Shown one piece after another: positions 29,001-36,900 of a DNA stretch of 64,000 bases (the stretch's first letter is position 1; the number at the start of each line of letters is the position of its first letter). The notes below the pieces were generated by a model. That model was not told where the DNA came from. It was given only the letters and a program-made list of their open reading frames with translations, and ran no database searches. The position numbers and the translations under genes were made by a program. The stretch lies in the NCBI GenBank assembly GCA_964019335.1, contig OZ025698.1, forward strand, positions 62,001 through 126,000, given 5' to 3'. This DNA comes from Diplonema japonicum. Taxonomy: Eukaryota > Euglenozoa > Diplonemea > Diplonemida > Diplonemidae.

Positions 29001-29980
29001 CTTGGCAGAGATTCGAGGGTAAACTGATACTGGCCCCCTTCCTCGACATACATGTGAAGAGATCGGACACCAGTGAAGTCAGAAGGAAAGCAACAGAGGA
29101 CACTCTGAACGGGCTTATCGAGAAGCACGGAAAAGCCTTCTGCATGATCTTCACAGACGGGTCATTGAAGGACGGCAGGAACGGAGGAGCTGCTGCGATA
29201 CTGTTGCGAGGGGAGAGAAAAGCTTCGTATGGGGTCAGCGGTGGATCCTATACGTCATCCTACAGGTGCGAGCAAAGGGCCATAGAGCTGGGGCTGCACC
29301 TCGCGACAAACCTCTCGAAGAGAGTGGGCACGAGCCAAGAGATGGTCCTTATTTGCACTGATTCGCAGTCGGTAATAAGGAGGATGTGCCAGGGGCACCT
29401 GTCCGCTGTCTCTGCAGACGAGTACAAACTGTGGCACGAGGTAGCGGGACTTGTAAAGAGAGGCCACAAAGTGGTCATACAGTACGTACCAAGTCACTGC
29501 GGATTCAAATGGAACGAGATGGCGGACAAGAAGGCGAAGGAGACCTGCCGGGCAGTTGCCCACGAACAGAAGACCAGCATAGACATCGTGAAGTCACTGG
29601 TGAGAAAAAAGGTACTGGCGAACCACCTCCTCTTCTGGAAAAAAACGGGTGTCAAGGAGACATACCGAGAGCTTTTCGCAGGGAATTTCGAGAAGTTTGA
29701 AGAGTTAAACAGGGAACAAGAAGTTGCGATCATGAGGCTGAGAGTGGGGAAGAGCCCCCTCATAAGCGGGTATCTACTCAATCCCCCGGCCGATGTGGTC
29801 ACATGCCACCTTTGTTCGATGCCTCAGACGCTGAGCCACCTCCTGAAAGAATGCCAGGACGATGGTAGAGCTGACCAGAGAAGTCAGATCTTCGGTTCCT
29901 CCCTTCCTTCGCTCAAGGCCCTACTGTCAACTGACGCCGGGAAAACCGTACAATTCCTGGAACAGCAGGGCCTGTTGTGA
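26054..29980 (+). CDS. LINE C ORF2: 2A peptide, endonuclease, RT, RNase H, zinc knuckle
   Basis: 1308 residues from the ATG of MRKRRSGPHG; an open non-ATG extension goes back to 26018. Residues 17-25 are GDVEQNPGP, a canonical 2A ribosome-skipping motif, as known at the N-terminus of trypanosome L1Tc/ingi-type LINEs. Then come the endonuclease (IVSLNVRSL, LCLQETHL, MGDFNAHH, GSDHIP), RT (LFDLKGAFD, GGVPQGTILAP, YADD near residue 713), RNase H (FTDGS about 1032, YRCEQRA, TDSQS, HCGFKWNEMAD) and a CHLC...H...C knuckle. All catalytic residues are present. Since 2A lies at the very start, skipping would only release some 24 residues, so it may serve another purpose such as a signal-like leader. 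Confidence 0.9.
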   Translation: MRKRRSGPHGMDILRCGDVEQNPGPAVGGVRNGWLKIVSLNVRSLRARKAEIERAIDEMAPDILCLQETHLTSDDDMHGWFDGYKAFRRDRTRPRRRGFPIKGGGLLTLVKEGISASRVSAKESRDVTERLDVKIYPPGQKEILLVNIYLPPTSPSDPSDDRPAIDSYFNPYSLPTGDNTLIMGDFNAHHPLWDGRKKKEDPIGSKIAAWMVDKGMRPWNDRYKPTLLNTRGTLSSPDLVISGPDMESTSWTTLESWGSDHIPMSTERRFCFKKADWAGFRDYLEHALRHLQRTGDPVKLNKQFTNAIKEAARLFIPRGGARGGKAWWTEELTQLVAQRNALKKEIMSDIGIPSTEQCERLGEISRQVQEQIVVGKKRAWAEYTKELSQKKDLGHAFRTIKTLDGRKGKEPVAPLMAGERLHTTATEKADALVDHYAEAFAPQLNKDTKRMLERVERLTKENGGRNNRTECPDISIDELKYALRQLKKGKSPGPDGVYNEMLKHLGETALDAMLHLFNMSWEKGVVPSDWKYTHIVPLFKGKGKLKSEPASYRPISLTSGISKTMERIVKIRIDYHQDVGNVKKVHKMQSGFRKGRSTEENVLQVTTKLDRIRGDEFCGGLLLFDLKGAFDTVWHKGLNAKLRYSKYPQRITNWVAAFLDQRVAAVKVDGKIGKQRQIKGGVPQGTILAPTLFSLYMDDLSAIFAKEGIDAVMYADDIAVVVHEKDVEKLNEKLSRVLRIVETWCSWNSMVISKDKTEFLPVAGISYPQRTLKGKISATFAGGEELRVVEKTKLLGVTFEEDMFFAAHTADVLRRAESRVRLLRRLAGTKWGCKKVVMRALYLTYVQPVFRYCLGAYGPFVIGGRGTYHEGIQKLQYRAALTITGCVATSETFATLNEAGLWTLDALIEHDSLLLYESIIRKENTAAFQATQPLKDLTRYEVLFPKKTWSDRQREAARAYKLPERAATPFSGYAFEKKYRVTPWQRFEGKLILAPFLDIHVKRSDTSEVRRKATEDTLNGLIEKHGKAFCMIFTDGSLKDGRNGGAAAILLRGERKASYGVSGGSYTSSYRCEQRAIELGLHLATNLSKRVGTSQEMVLICTDSQSVIRRMCQGHLSAVSADEYKLWHEVAGLVKRGHKVVIQYVPSHCGFKWNEMADKKAKETCRAVAHEQKTSIDIVKSLVRKKVLANHLLFWKKTGVKETYRELFAGNFEKFEELNREQEVAIMRLRVGKSPLISGYLLNPPADVVTCHLCSMPQTLSHLLKECQDDGRADQRSQIFGSSLPSLKALLSTDAGKTVQFLEQQGLL

Positions 29981-30855
29981 CCGACCGTGAGATATAATCC
30001 CCTTTATAAATTATATTATAAACTAAACTTTACTTAAATACTTTTCTCTCAAATTATCCTGAGTTTGAAGCTGTACTGTTGTTATACGACTTCAGACAGC
30101 AATTGTTTCTAACTCAATCTCTCGACTCTGGCTTCACTCCTATCCTTTCTTTTCACCTCCTCCCCAGTGTCTTCCCTTATTTTCCATTACCAGGCCCCTG
30201 ACCCCCGCCCCCAGTGTTATTCAAAATTTTCACTCACCTTTCATATAGAAAGAAAAAAGAAAAAAAAAAAGAAAAAAAGAAGGACAGATGATTCAAGCTT
30301 CGGTGTACACGATCGAGCTTGATTTGAATTCCTTTATTTTTGAGAAAAAAAAAAAAAAAAGAAAAAAAAAAAAAAAAAGAAGAATATATATAAAAAAAAA
30401 AAAAAAGAACTGTAGAACGAAACTTAATTGAATTGAATTTATTGGCTCCCGAAAGCCCAACAAGTCCAGCAGACGGTGGAGTTTCACAGTCAGCTGGTTA
30501 GTTTTTCACAATTGAAACTCCTCCAAAGTTCTTAAAGTCTGGGAGGTCGTCTCTTGTTACTAGAGGCGGCTAATGCCTCGAGACCCAGGTGCTGCCTGGT
30601 GGGTGGGATCGGTTTTATTTTATTATGAAAAGAGCGTGGTGAGGGGGTCCAAGTAATTTACAACAGGGAGCAGCGGACCAGGACCCCTCGACCAATGGCT
30701 CAGTAACAGAGACTGCTTTTCACGAATCACTTTCAAACACCTCTCTTGGTTTGAAGTGATGTCCCTTTCCCTTTCCCTTTCCCTTGAATGGTTTTCTCTA
30801 CTCCCCTTCGATCCTCCCGCCTGGTAGTGGAATATTTATTATTATTTAAAAAAAA
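29981..30855 (+). other. LINE C 3' region
   Basis: AT-rich start, a pyrimidine-rich part, A-rich blocks (30245-30285, 30345-30405), a conserved block (TTGGCTCCCGAAAGCCCAAC... CCTCGAGACC), a (TTTCCC)n run near 30766-30785 and the (TTA)n-A tail. The part from 30171 onward recurs at 38507-39184. Confidence 0.75.
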
Positions 30856-30880
30856 CAGAAAGAAAAGAAAGGAAAGAACA

Positions 30881-30949
30881 GAAAGAAAAGAAAAGAAAAG
30901 AAAAGAAAAGAAAAGAAAAGAAAAGAAAAGAAAAGAAAAGAAAAGAAAA
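30881..30949 (+). repeat. (GAAAA)n leader of LINE A
   Basis: About 13 tandem GAAAA units immediately before the ORF1 ATG. Similar but shorter tracts precede ORF1 in B and A', so it appears to be the 5' UTR of the family or A-tract target DNA. Confidence 0.8.
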
Positions 30950-33778
30950 ATGGGCAAGAAGAAAGACAAGCACAAGGAGAAGGCAAAGCCGGAAGGGAAC
31001 GGGGCCAGCACGCAGCTGGCCCAGTCCAAGGCCAGGGAGGAGCGGCGGGTGGAGAGGATGCTCCGCAGCGCTGGAGCAGCCGGGGAGCTGGGGCAGCTCC
31101 TGACGCCGGAGCACCGGGAGAAGATGACGGGGGTGGTCACCGTAATTGACCTCCTCACGCCCGACGCCGCCGCCGCTACAGCCGGCCCAGCGACACCTGT
31201 CGCCTCCACCCCGACCGGCTCCGTCAAAAGGCCGGTTTCGCCTGACGCCAGCGTCGCCACCCCGACCTCCAGCAAAAAAGCTAGGAGGAAGGCCGCCAGA
31301 GCCGCGCGCGCTGACGCTGCCGACGAAGCCGCACACATAGCTGACGCCACACACCCCCTCGAAGCCGCACGCACTGCGGCCGACGTCGAACTCGCGGGAA
31401 TCGCTGCTGATTTGGAAGCTGCACGCGAGTCGGCCGACGTGGTAGCTGCAGAAATAGCTGCTAAGATGAAGGCTGCGCAGGAGGTGGCTGATGCTGCTGT
31501 TGTCAAAATGGCAGCCGAGACGGAAGCTGCTCGCGTGGCTGGTGTGGAGGCTGCTCGCAGAGCAGTCGAGGCTGAGGAGAAGGCTCTGCGCGAGCGGTCT
31601 ACTGCACGACTTGCGGCAGAGGAGAAGGAGGCTGCGCGTGCTGCGGCCGAGATGAAAGCAGCCGAGGAGAAGAAGGCTACAGCCGCAGCCGCTGCAGCCG
31701 AGAAGAAGAAAGCCGCAGCCGCCGCCGCCGCCGAGAAGAAAGCAGCAGCCGCCGCCGCCGCCGAGGAGAAGGCCGCCGCCGAGAAGAAAGCCGCTGCCGC
31801 CGCCGCCGCCGAGAGGAAGGCCGCAGCCGACGCCGCCAGGAAGAAAGCTGCAGCCGCAGCCGCCGCCGCCGAGGAGAAGAAGAAGGTCGCAGCCACCGCC
31901 GCCGCCGAAAAGGAAGCCGCCGCAGCCGCTGCCAAAAAGGAGGAAGCTTTGAGGTTGGCGGCCGCCAAGAAGGCAGATGCCCAGAAGGTCGAGGACGAAG
32001 CAGTCGCGAACGCTTCCGCCAACGCGTCAACAGACCAAGGCACGCTCCTCCTCAGCTCAGACTCTGACACCAGCTCTGGCCCTGAGGAGATGGAGGACGA
32101 CCCTGCCCCTGCCCCTTCCACAACCCCGCGATGGGACCTGGTGCCAGACACATGGGACGCCCCGATCTACACCAACGTGTCCCCCCCGACGGAAACATCC
32201 CGCGCTGTCATTGCGCTCGACGATCCCTCCGAAATGGGGGTCGTGTGCTCCGCGTTACCTACGGCATCCATCACCTTTGTCCTTATGACAGAGGTCCCCG
32301 GTGTCACCACCCCCAGCGAGATTGTCATGGTCTCTGGGTCGCGCGCAGTGAACAGGAGGGTCCACGTCTCCACGTTCGGGCTGGACCCCCCCACCTACAC
32401 CCCGCCTTCCACCTTCAACAGCGGATCGGAGGTCGTCTACGTCTGTGTCAGTGCAGACAGCCTGAAGGAGGCGAAGGCCAGGGTCCTGGAGCTCGCCAAG
32501 GCTCAGGGCGCGGTGGTGGAGGATCGTGCGGTCTTCCGCCCAAGGAAGTTCGGTGAGGAGGAACCGCGGGCGAGGCACTGGACCCACGAGGTGGGACTGC
32601 GCCTGCAAGCAGCACACGTCCACGCCGTCCTGCGCCGGTCCGGGGACGGCTGCTTAATGCGGACGACGGAGAGACGCGGGGGGTACGCTTATGTACCCAT
32701 CGTGGCGGAAGGGAGGGCGGATGCCTATCGGATTGCGGGGACGCTGGGTGGGTTGTCTCTCGGGGTGGCGCACCGTAAGGGATGGACTGTGCGGTGCCTA
32801 CCGGAGACGGAACAGCGGCTCCGGAAGGCCCTCGCAAAACAGCGCACGAAGCGCAAGTTTTTGCTTACCGGGGCCCCGCCGTCCATCACCAGGGCGGCCT
32901 TCGACGAGATGATGGACCACATCGGCTGGAAACCATCCTCCGTCCTGCGACGCACGCAGACGATGTTCCAGGGCACGAGGCAACTCGTGTTCTTCATCGT
33001 CGTCGACAGCCCGCCCCCGAAGTCCAGGACGTGGCTCCTTGGGGGGCGCCTTGTCTGCCTCCGTGATGCGGACGACCACCCGACCGTCAAGCCGCCCCCT
33101 CTCATCAACAGGACGACACCTGCATCTGCACCTGCGCTTGCAACGTCCTCGACCCCGGCACCCACATCTTCTCATGTACCTGCACCTGCGCCTACTACAC
33201 CTGTACCTGACCCGGCACCTGTATCGGCGTCGACACCCTCGGAGACTGGCCCTGCGGTGAAAGCAACTGGGCTTCCTCCCACCAGCCCGTGGGCGTCCAT
33301 ACCGAGCTCGGTGGCTCCCCCCCAGCTCGACACTGTGACGTCCCCTACACCGCCCCGCAACGTGTCTGCGGGAAACAAGGAGGGAGTCCCTTCCGGGTCG
33401 CCTGAGGTCGCCGCTCTCACTGAGCTCGTCGCCACGCTGAAGGAGTCGATCGTCGGGCTGCAGAGGACGATCGACTCTCAGCAGGAGATGATCTCCGATC
33501 TGCGGACGACGCTCCGCCTCCTCCTGCCGCAGGCGGCCACGCTGACGACGGGAACGGCAGTGCCGCGGGACCCTACACCGGGGGCGACGACGACACACGA
33601 CAGTGTCTGGAAAGGGAAGGGGAAGGGGAAGAAGGGGGCTCCTCCTCTCGCTACGACCTCTGAGGCTGCGGTGACGAACCTGGGTACGAGGGGGCGGGCC
33701 AGGTCGTTCGCGGAGACCAAAGATCTCTTCACCAATGGGGTCAAGGGGCGCTCTGCCTCCATGGGTCCATCCAATTGA
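30950..33778 (+). CDS. LINE A ORF1: Ala/Lys/Glu coiled-coil RNA-binding-type protein
   Basis: 942 residues from the ATG of MGKKKDKHKEK; the frame is open further back into the preceding LINE tail, which is not part of it. It has a basic N-terminus, then (about residues 120-370) an alanine-rich, Lys/Glu-rich helix of EKKAAAAAAAE-like units, then a globular part (about 430-720) with two conserved blocks: VVYVCVSADSLKEAKARV..., and FLLTGAPPSITRAAFDEMM...GTRQLVFFIVVD, which looks like an RRM-type beta-alpha-beta fold. A Pro/Ala linker, a short coiled coil (ELVATLKESIVGLQRTI) and a basic RG/RS tail follow. The likely role is binding the element RNA. The alanine tract is 31 residues shorter than in A'. 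It ends in TGA in frame with ORF2. Confidence 0.75.
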   Translation: MGKKKDKHKEKAKPEGNGASTQLAQSKAREERRVERMLRSAGAAGELGQLLTPEHREKMTGVVTVIDLLTPDAAAATAGPATPVASTPTGSVKRPVSPDASVATPTSSKKARRKAARAARADAADEAAHIADATHPLEAARTAADVELAGIAADLEAARESADVVAAEIAAKMKAAQEVADAAVVKMAAETEAARVAGVEAARRAVEAEEKALRERSTARLAAEEKEAARAAAEMKAAEEKKATAAAAAAEKKKAAAAAAAEKKAAAAAAAEEKAAAEKKAAAAAAAERKAAADAARKKAAAAAAAAEEKKKVAATAAAEKEAAAAAAKKEEALRLAAAKKADAQKVEDEAVANASANASTDQGTLLLSSDSDTSSGPEEMEDDPAPAPSTTPRWDLVPDTWDAPIYTNVSPPTETSRAVIALDDPSEMGVVCSALPTASITFVLMTEVPGVTTPSEIVMVSGSRAVNRRVHVSTFGLDPPTYTPPSTFNSGSEVVYVCVSADSLKEAKARVLELAKAQGAVVEDRAVFRPRKFGEEEPRARHWTHEVGLRLQAAHVHAVLRRSGDGCLMRTTERRGGYAYVPIVAEGRADAYRIAGTLGGLSLGVAHRKGWTVRCLPETEQRLRKALAKQRTKRKFLLTGAPPSITRAAFDEMMDHIGWKPSSVLRRTQTMFQGTRQLVFFIVVDSPPPKSRTWLLGGRLVCLRDADDHPTVKPPPLINRTTPASAPALATSSTPAPTSSHVPAPAPTTPVPDPAPVSASTPSETGPAVKATGLPPTSPWASIPSSVAPPQLDTVTSPTPPRNVSAGNKEGVPSGSPEVAALTELVATLKESIVGLQRTIDSQQEMISDLRTTLRLLLPQAATLTTGTAVPRDPTPGATTTHDSVWKGKGKGKKGAPPLATTSEAAVTNLGTRGRARSFAETKDLFTNGVKGRSASMGPSN

Positions 33779-33919
33779 AGGGGCCCCGCAGAACAGGGGG
33801 AGCAGCAGATCTACGACCATGCTCCCTCTCCTAGTCTCCCTCGCATCCTCCCCAGGAGACTCCTACCTCTCTGTTTCTTCACCGACTTTTCTGCACTGAT
33901 CCCCACCCTACTCGGGAGG
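33776..33919 (+). other. ORF1-UGA-ORF2 in-frame junction of LINE A (predicted readthrough)
   Basis: TGA (33776-33778) in the context CAATTGAAGGGG, followed in frame by 47 open codons (RGPAEQG...) to the ORF2 ATG. A short hairpin CCCC-8-GGGG (33784-33799) lies 5 nt after the stop. The same layout and length occur in B and A', with many synonymous differences between A and B. Confidence 0.7.
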
Positions 33920-36900
33920 ATGTCCGTCAGGGACCTGCTGGGGCTGCTTGGGCTGGTCGAAACAAACCCTGGCCCACCCAAGAAGCTGCCGCCCCCGTCG
34001 CCTAAGGGTCTCAAGGTTGTCTCGTGGAACTGCAACGGCCTCGTTGCGAAATGGACCGTCGTATCTCGCCATGCTGACTTCTTGTCGCTGGACATCATCA
34101 TGATACAGGAGACGCACCTGAGGGAAGGGCACGACACGCCACACCTGCCTGGGTACAGGTCATACAGGAGGGATCGGTTGACACCGGTGACTGACGGCAC
34201 TGCGACGAGGGGTGGTGGTATTGTCACGTATGTCCGCGACGATCTTGCCTCGGAGGAGGTTCCGCACGTACTCCCGGCTGGGGACTGTGTCACTGAGAGA
34301 CTGGATGTGAGGATCTCCTGCGAGAAGCGTGAGCCGATCACTCTCTCCAACGTTTACCTTACACCGGTAAGCGCGAGCAGAGGCACGAGGGACCCTGAGT
34401 ACCTGCGGCCTGGCAGCCTTCCCATGGGGAAGAACACAGTCATAGCGGGTGACTTCAATGCTCACCACAGCTCCTGGGACGCCACGGTGACGACGCCGAA
34501 CGAGAGGGGGAACGTGGTCAGGGACTGGCTGGACACCCACGGGTACTCCGTCTACAACGACCGCAACGAACCGACGAGGGACTCGTCACGACACGTTCTG
34601 GACCTGGTTGTGGGGCGCTGCGCGAAGCTTGAGCCGAAGACGCTGGGCACGTGGGGCTCCGATCATAGTCCCGTATCCTTTCACCTGCCTCTTGAGGACG
34701 TCTACCGTTCGGAGCGCCCCTTCCCCACCTGGAATTTCAAAAAAGCCAGATGGGATGACTACACTGCTGCTGTTGCCCGCCTGCTTGCTGGTGTTGACAC
34801 GGCGGCTCCGATTGACTCTGTCACGAAGGGGTTTACACAAGCCCTTTTGACTGCGGCGAACGACCACATTCCCCTCTGTGGGATGCGACGTGGCCCGACC
34901 CCCTGGTGGACTGCTGAGCTCGAGGACGCCTTCGAAGAGCGGAACACCCTGCGCGAACTCCTGCTTCAAGAGGCGGACGTGGTGGTGGAGGAGTACAGGG
35001 CGAAGGTGAAGGAAGTCAACCGACTCCTTGACGAGACGAAGCGTGAGGCATGGGGAAGGATGGCGGCCGACCTCAGCCGGAGCAAGGACCTCGGGGCTGC
35101 GTTCAGAGCGGTGAAGAAGCTGGACGGCAGGCACCGAAAGACACACCTTCCTGTACTCGAGGGAAGATTTGTGTCGGACAAGGCGAAGGCCGACCGGCTG
35201 GGGGCGCACTTCGCTAAGCTCTACGGCAGGCGTGGTGACGGGAACTCGAAGGACGCCGCTCCTTCTGCAAGCAGACTCGGGTGTCAAGCGTTCACCGTGG
35301 ACGACCTCACCCGCGGCCTGAGAAGGATGAAGACGCGCAGCGCGGCCGGGGAAGACGGAATCTTCTCGGAGATGCTCCTTCACCTTAACTCGGACTCCCT
35401 CGGTGTTCTCCTTCTACTCCTCAATCGCTCCTGGCTGATGGGTGTCGTTCCCGGTGCCTGGAAGAAGGGAGTGATCGTCCCGGTACCGAAACCTGGAAAA
35501 GATGCGACTCTCTTGGCTTCCTACCGGCCGATCTGCCTGACCAGCTGCCTCTGCAAGCTGCTGGAGAGGATGATCGAGGAGAGGCTCACGTTTCTTCTTG
35601 ACGCGGATGGGACGGGAGTCGAGGGACTCCACGACAGCCAGGCTGGTTTCAGACGCGGCCGCTCCACGGAGGAGCAGGTGGCAACCCTCACTGAGTGCAT
35701 GTCGAGGAACAAAGACGATCGACGTCTCTCGGCCGCTCTGCTGTTCGACTTCTCTTCTGCCTTCGACCTGGTGCCCCATGGTGCCCTGCTGGACAAGATG
35801 CGAGGGAAGGGTCTCCCCGAACCCTTCGTGGAGTGGACGCGGTCCTTTCTATGCGGCCGTACTGCTGCGGTCACGATTGGACGGTCGAGGGGGTCGACGA
35901 CGAAGGTGCGACGGGGTGTCCCCCAGGGCTCTGTCTTGGGTCCCATCCTGTACACCATGTACGTCGACGAACTCGCCAGGAGACTGGAGGGACTGGCGGA
36001 CGTCTCGGTGCTCTACGCCGACGACGTGGCGGTTGTGATCTCCTCTGGACAAGGGGACGTGGCTGGGCTGGAGCGGAAGGCGCAGGCAGTGGTGGATGCG
36101 GTTGAGGACTGGTGCAGGGAGCGTGACATGCTGCTGAGCACGTCCAAGACGCAGGCAGTCTGCGTCCCCCCCCAGAAACGTCTCGGGGTCTACTTCACTT
36201 CGTCACGAGTCCCCCTTCAGCCAGGTGCCTTCCAGAACCCACTCTTCGGCCTGGGGGTGAACGCCGATGGCACGATCTCCGGGGACCAGGAGCTGGCGGG
36301 CCTTCAGGTTGTGGAGGCGGGTGGTGTGCGGATCCGCTGCGTGCGGGACATGCATGCAGCCGTGCGACGGCCCGACGTGGACTACGTTGCGGCCCGTCCC
36401 CTGCCTCTGTCTGAACACGCGAGGTACCTTGGGGTAACGGTGGACTCTGGGCTCACGTTCGGTGAACACGCACAGGACATCCTACGGCGGGCCAGCAAAA
36501 GGCTGAGGGTGCTGAAGCTCTTGTCCGGCACGTCCTGGGGCAGCAAGAGGGACACTCTGCGGTCTCTCTACGTTACGTACATCCTCCCGCTGCTGCGCTA
36601 CTGCATGGGGGTCTACTACAGCAGGCTCGATGATGTCGGGAGGAAGGACCTGGCTGGGCTTCACCAGGAGGCGGCGGTGCTGATCACGGGCTGCTGGAGT
36701 GGCTCCGGAGGGTACAAGCTCCTAGCTGAGGCAGGACTGCTTCCCCTCGAAAGAATGGCTGAGGGTGCTGCGGCGACGATGACGGCGAAGGCCTTCTGCT
36801 GGCAGTCTTCCCCGGTTCACAGGGAGACGGTCAAGCTGAAGCAGGCGAACAGGCTGGGGTGTGGGTGGCTGCGCTCTGGCTACCAAGCACTGCGTCGATG

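Larger units (their letters stand above)
24081..30855 (+). mobile_element. LINE C, full length with intact ORFs
   Basis: 5' UTR of about 75 bp (GGTGGGGGGTCTGCGACAC...), ORF1 24155-25471, spacer, ORF2 26054-29980, and a long 3' region ending TATTTATTATTATTT and A8. It begins right at the A-tail of A3 and is followed directly by LINE A. Both ORFs are open, so it may be recently active. The 5' boundary is approximate. Confidence 0.82.

Noticed and set aside
30345-30410. CRISPR-like or satellite array
   Set aside because: Only A-rich homopolymer blocks; no spaced repeats of constant length.
30766-30785. Telomere-like TTTCCC repeat
   Set aside because: Only about four units, inside the LINE C 3' region, and varying in number in the second copy.
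33776-33778. UGA reassigned as a sense codon in this nucleus
   Set aside because: The Rab gene ends CNKC-TGA and the cyclase ends in TGA, and Trp is coded by TGG throughout, so UGA works as a stop.
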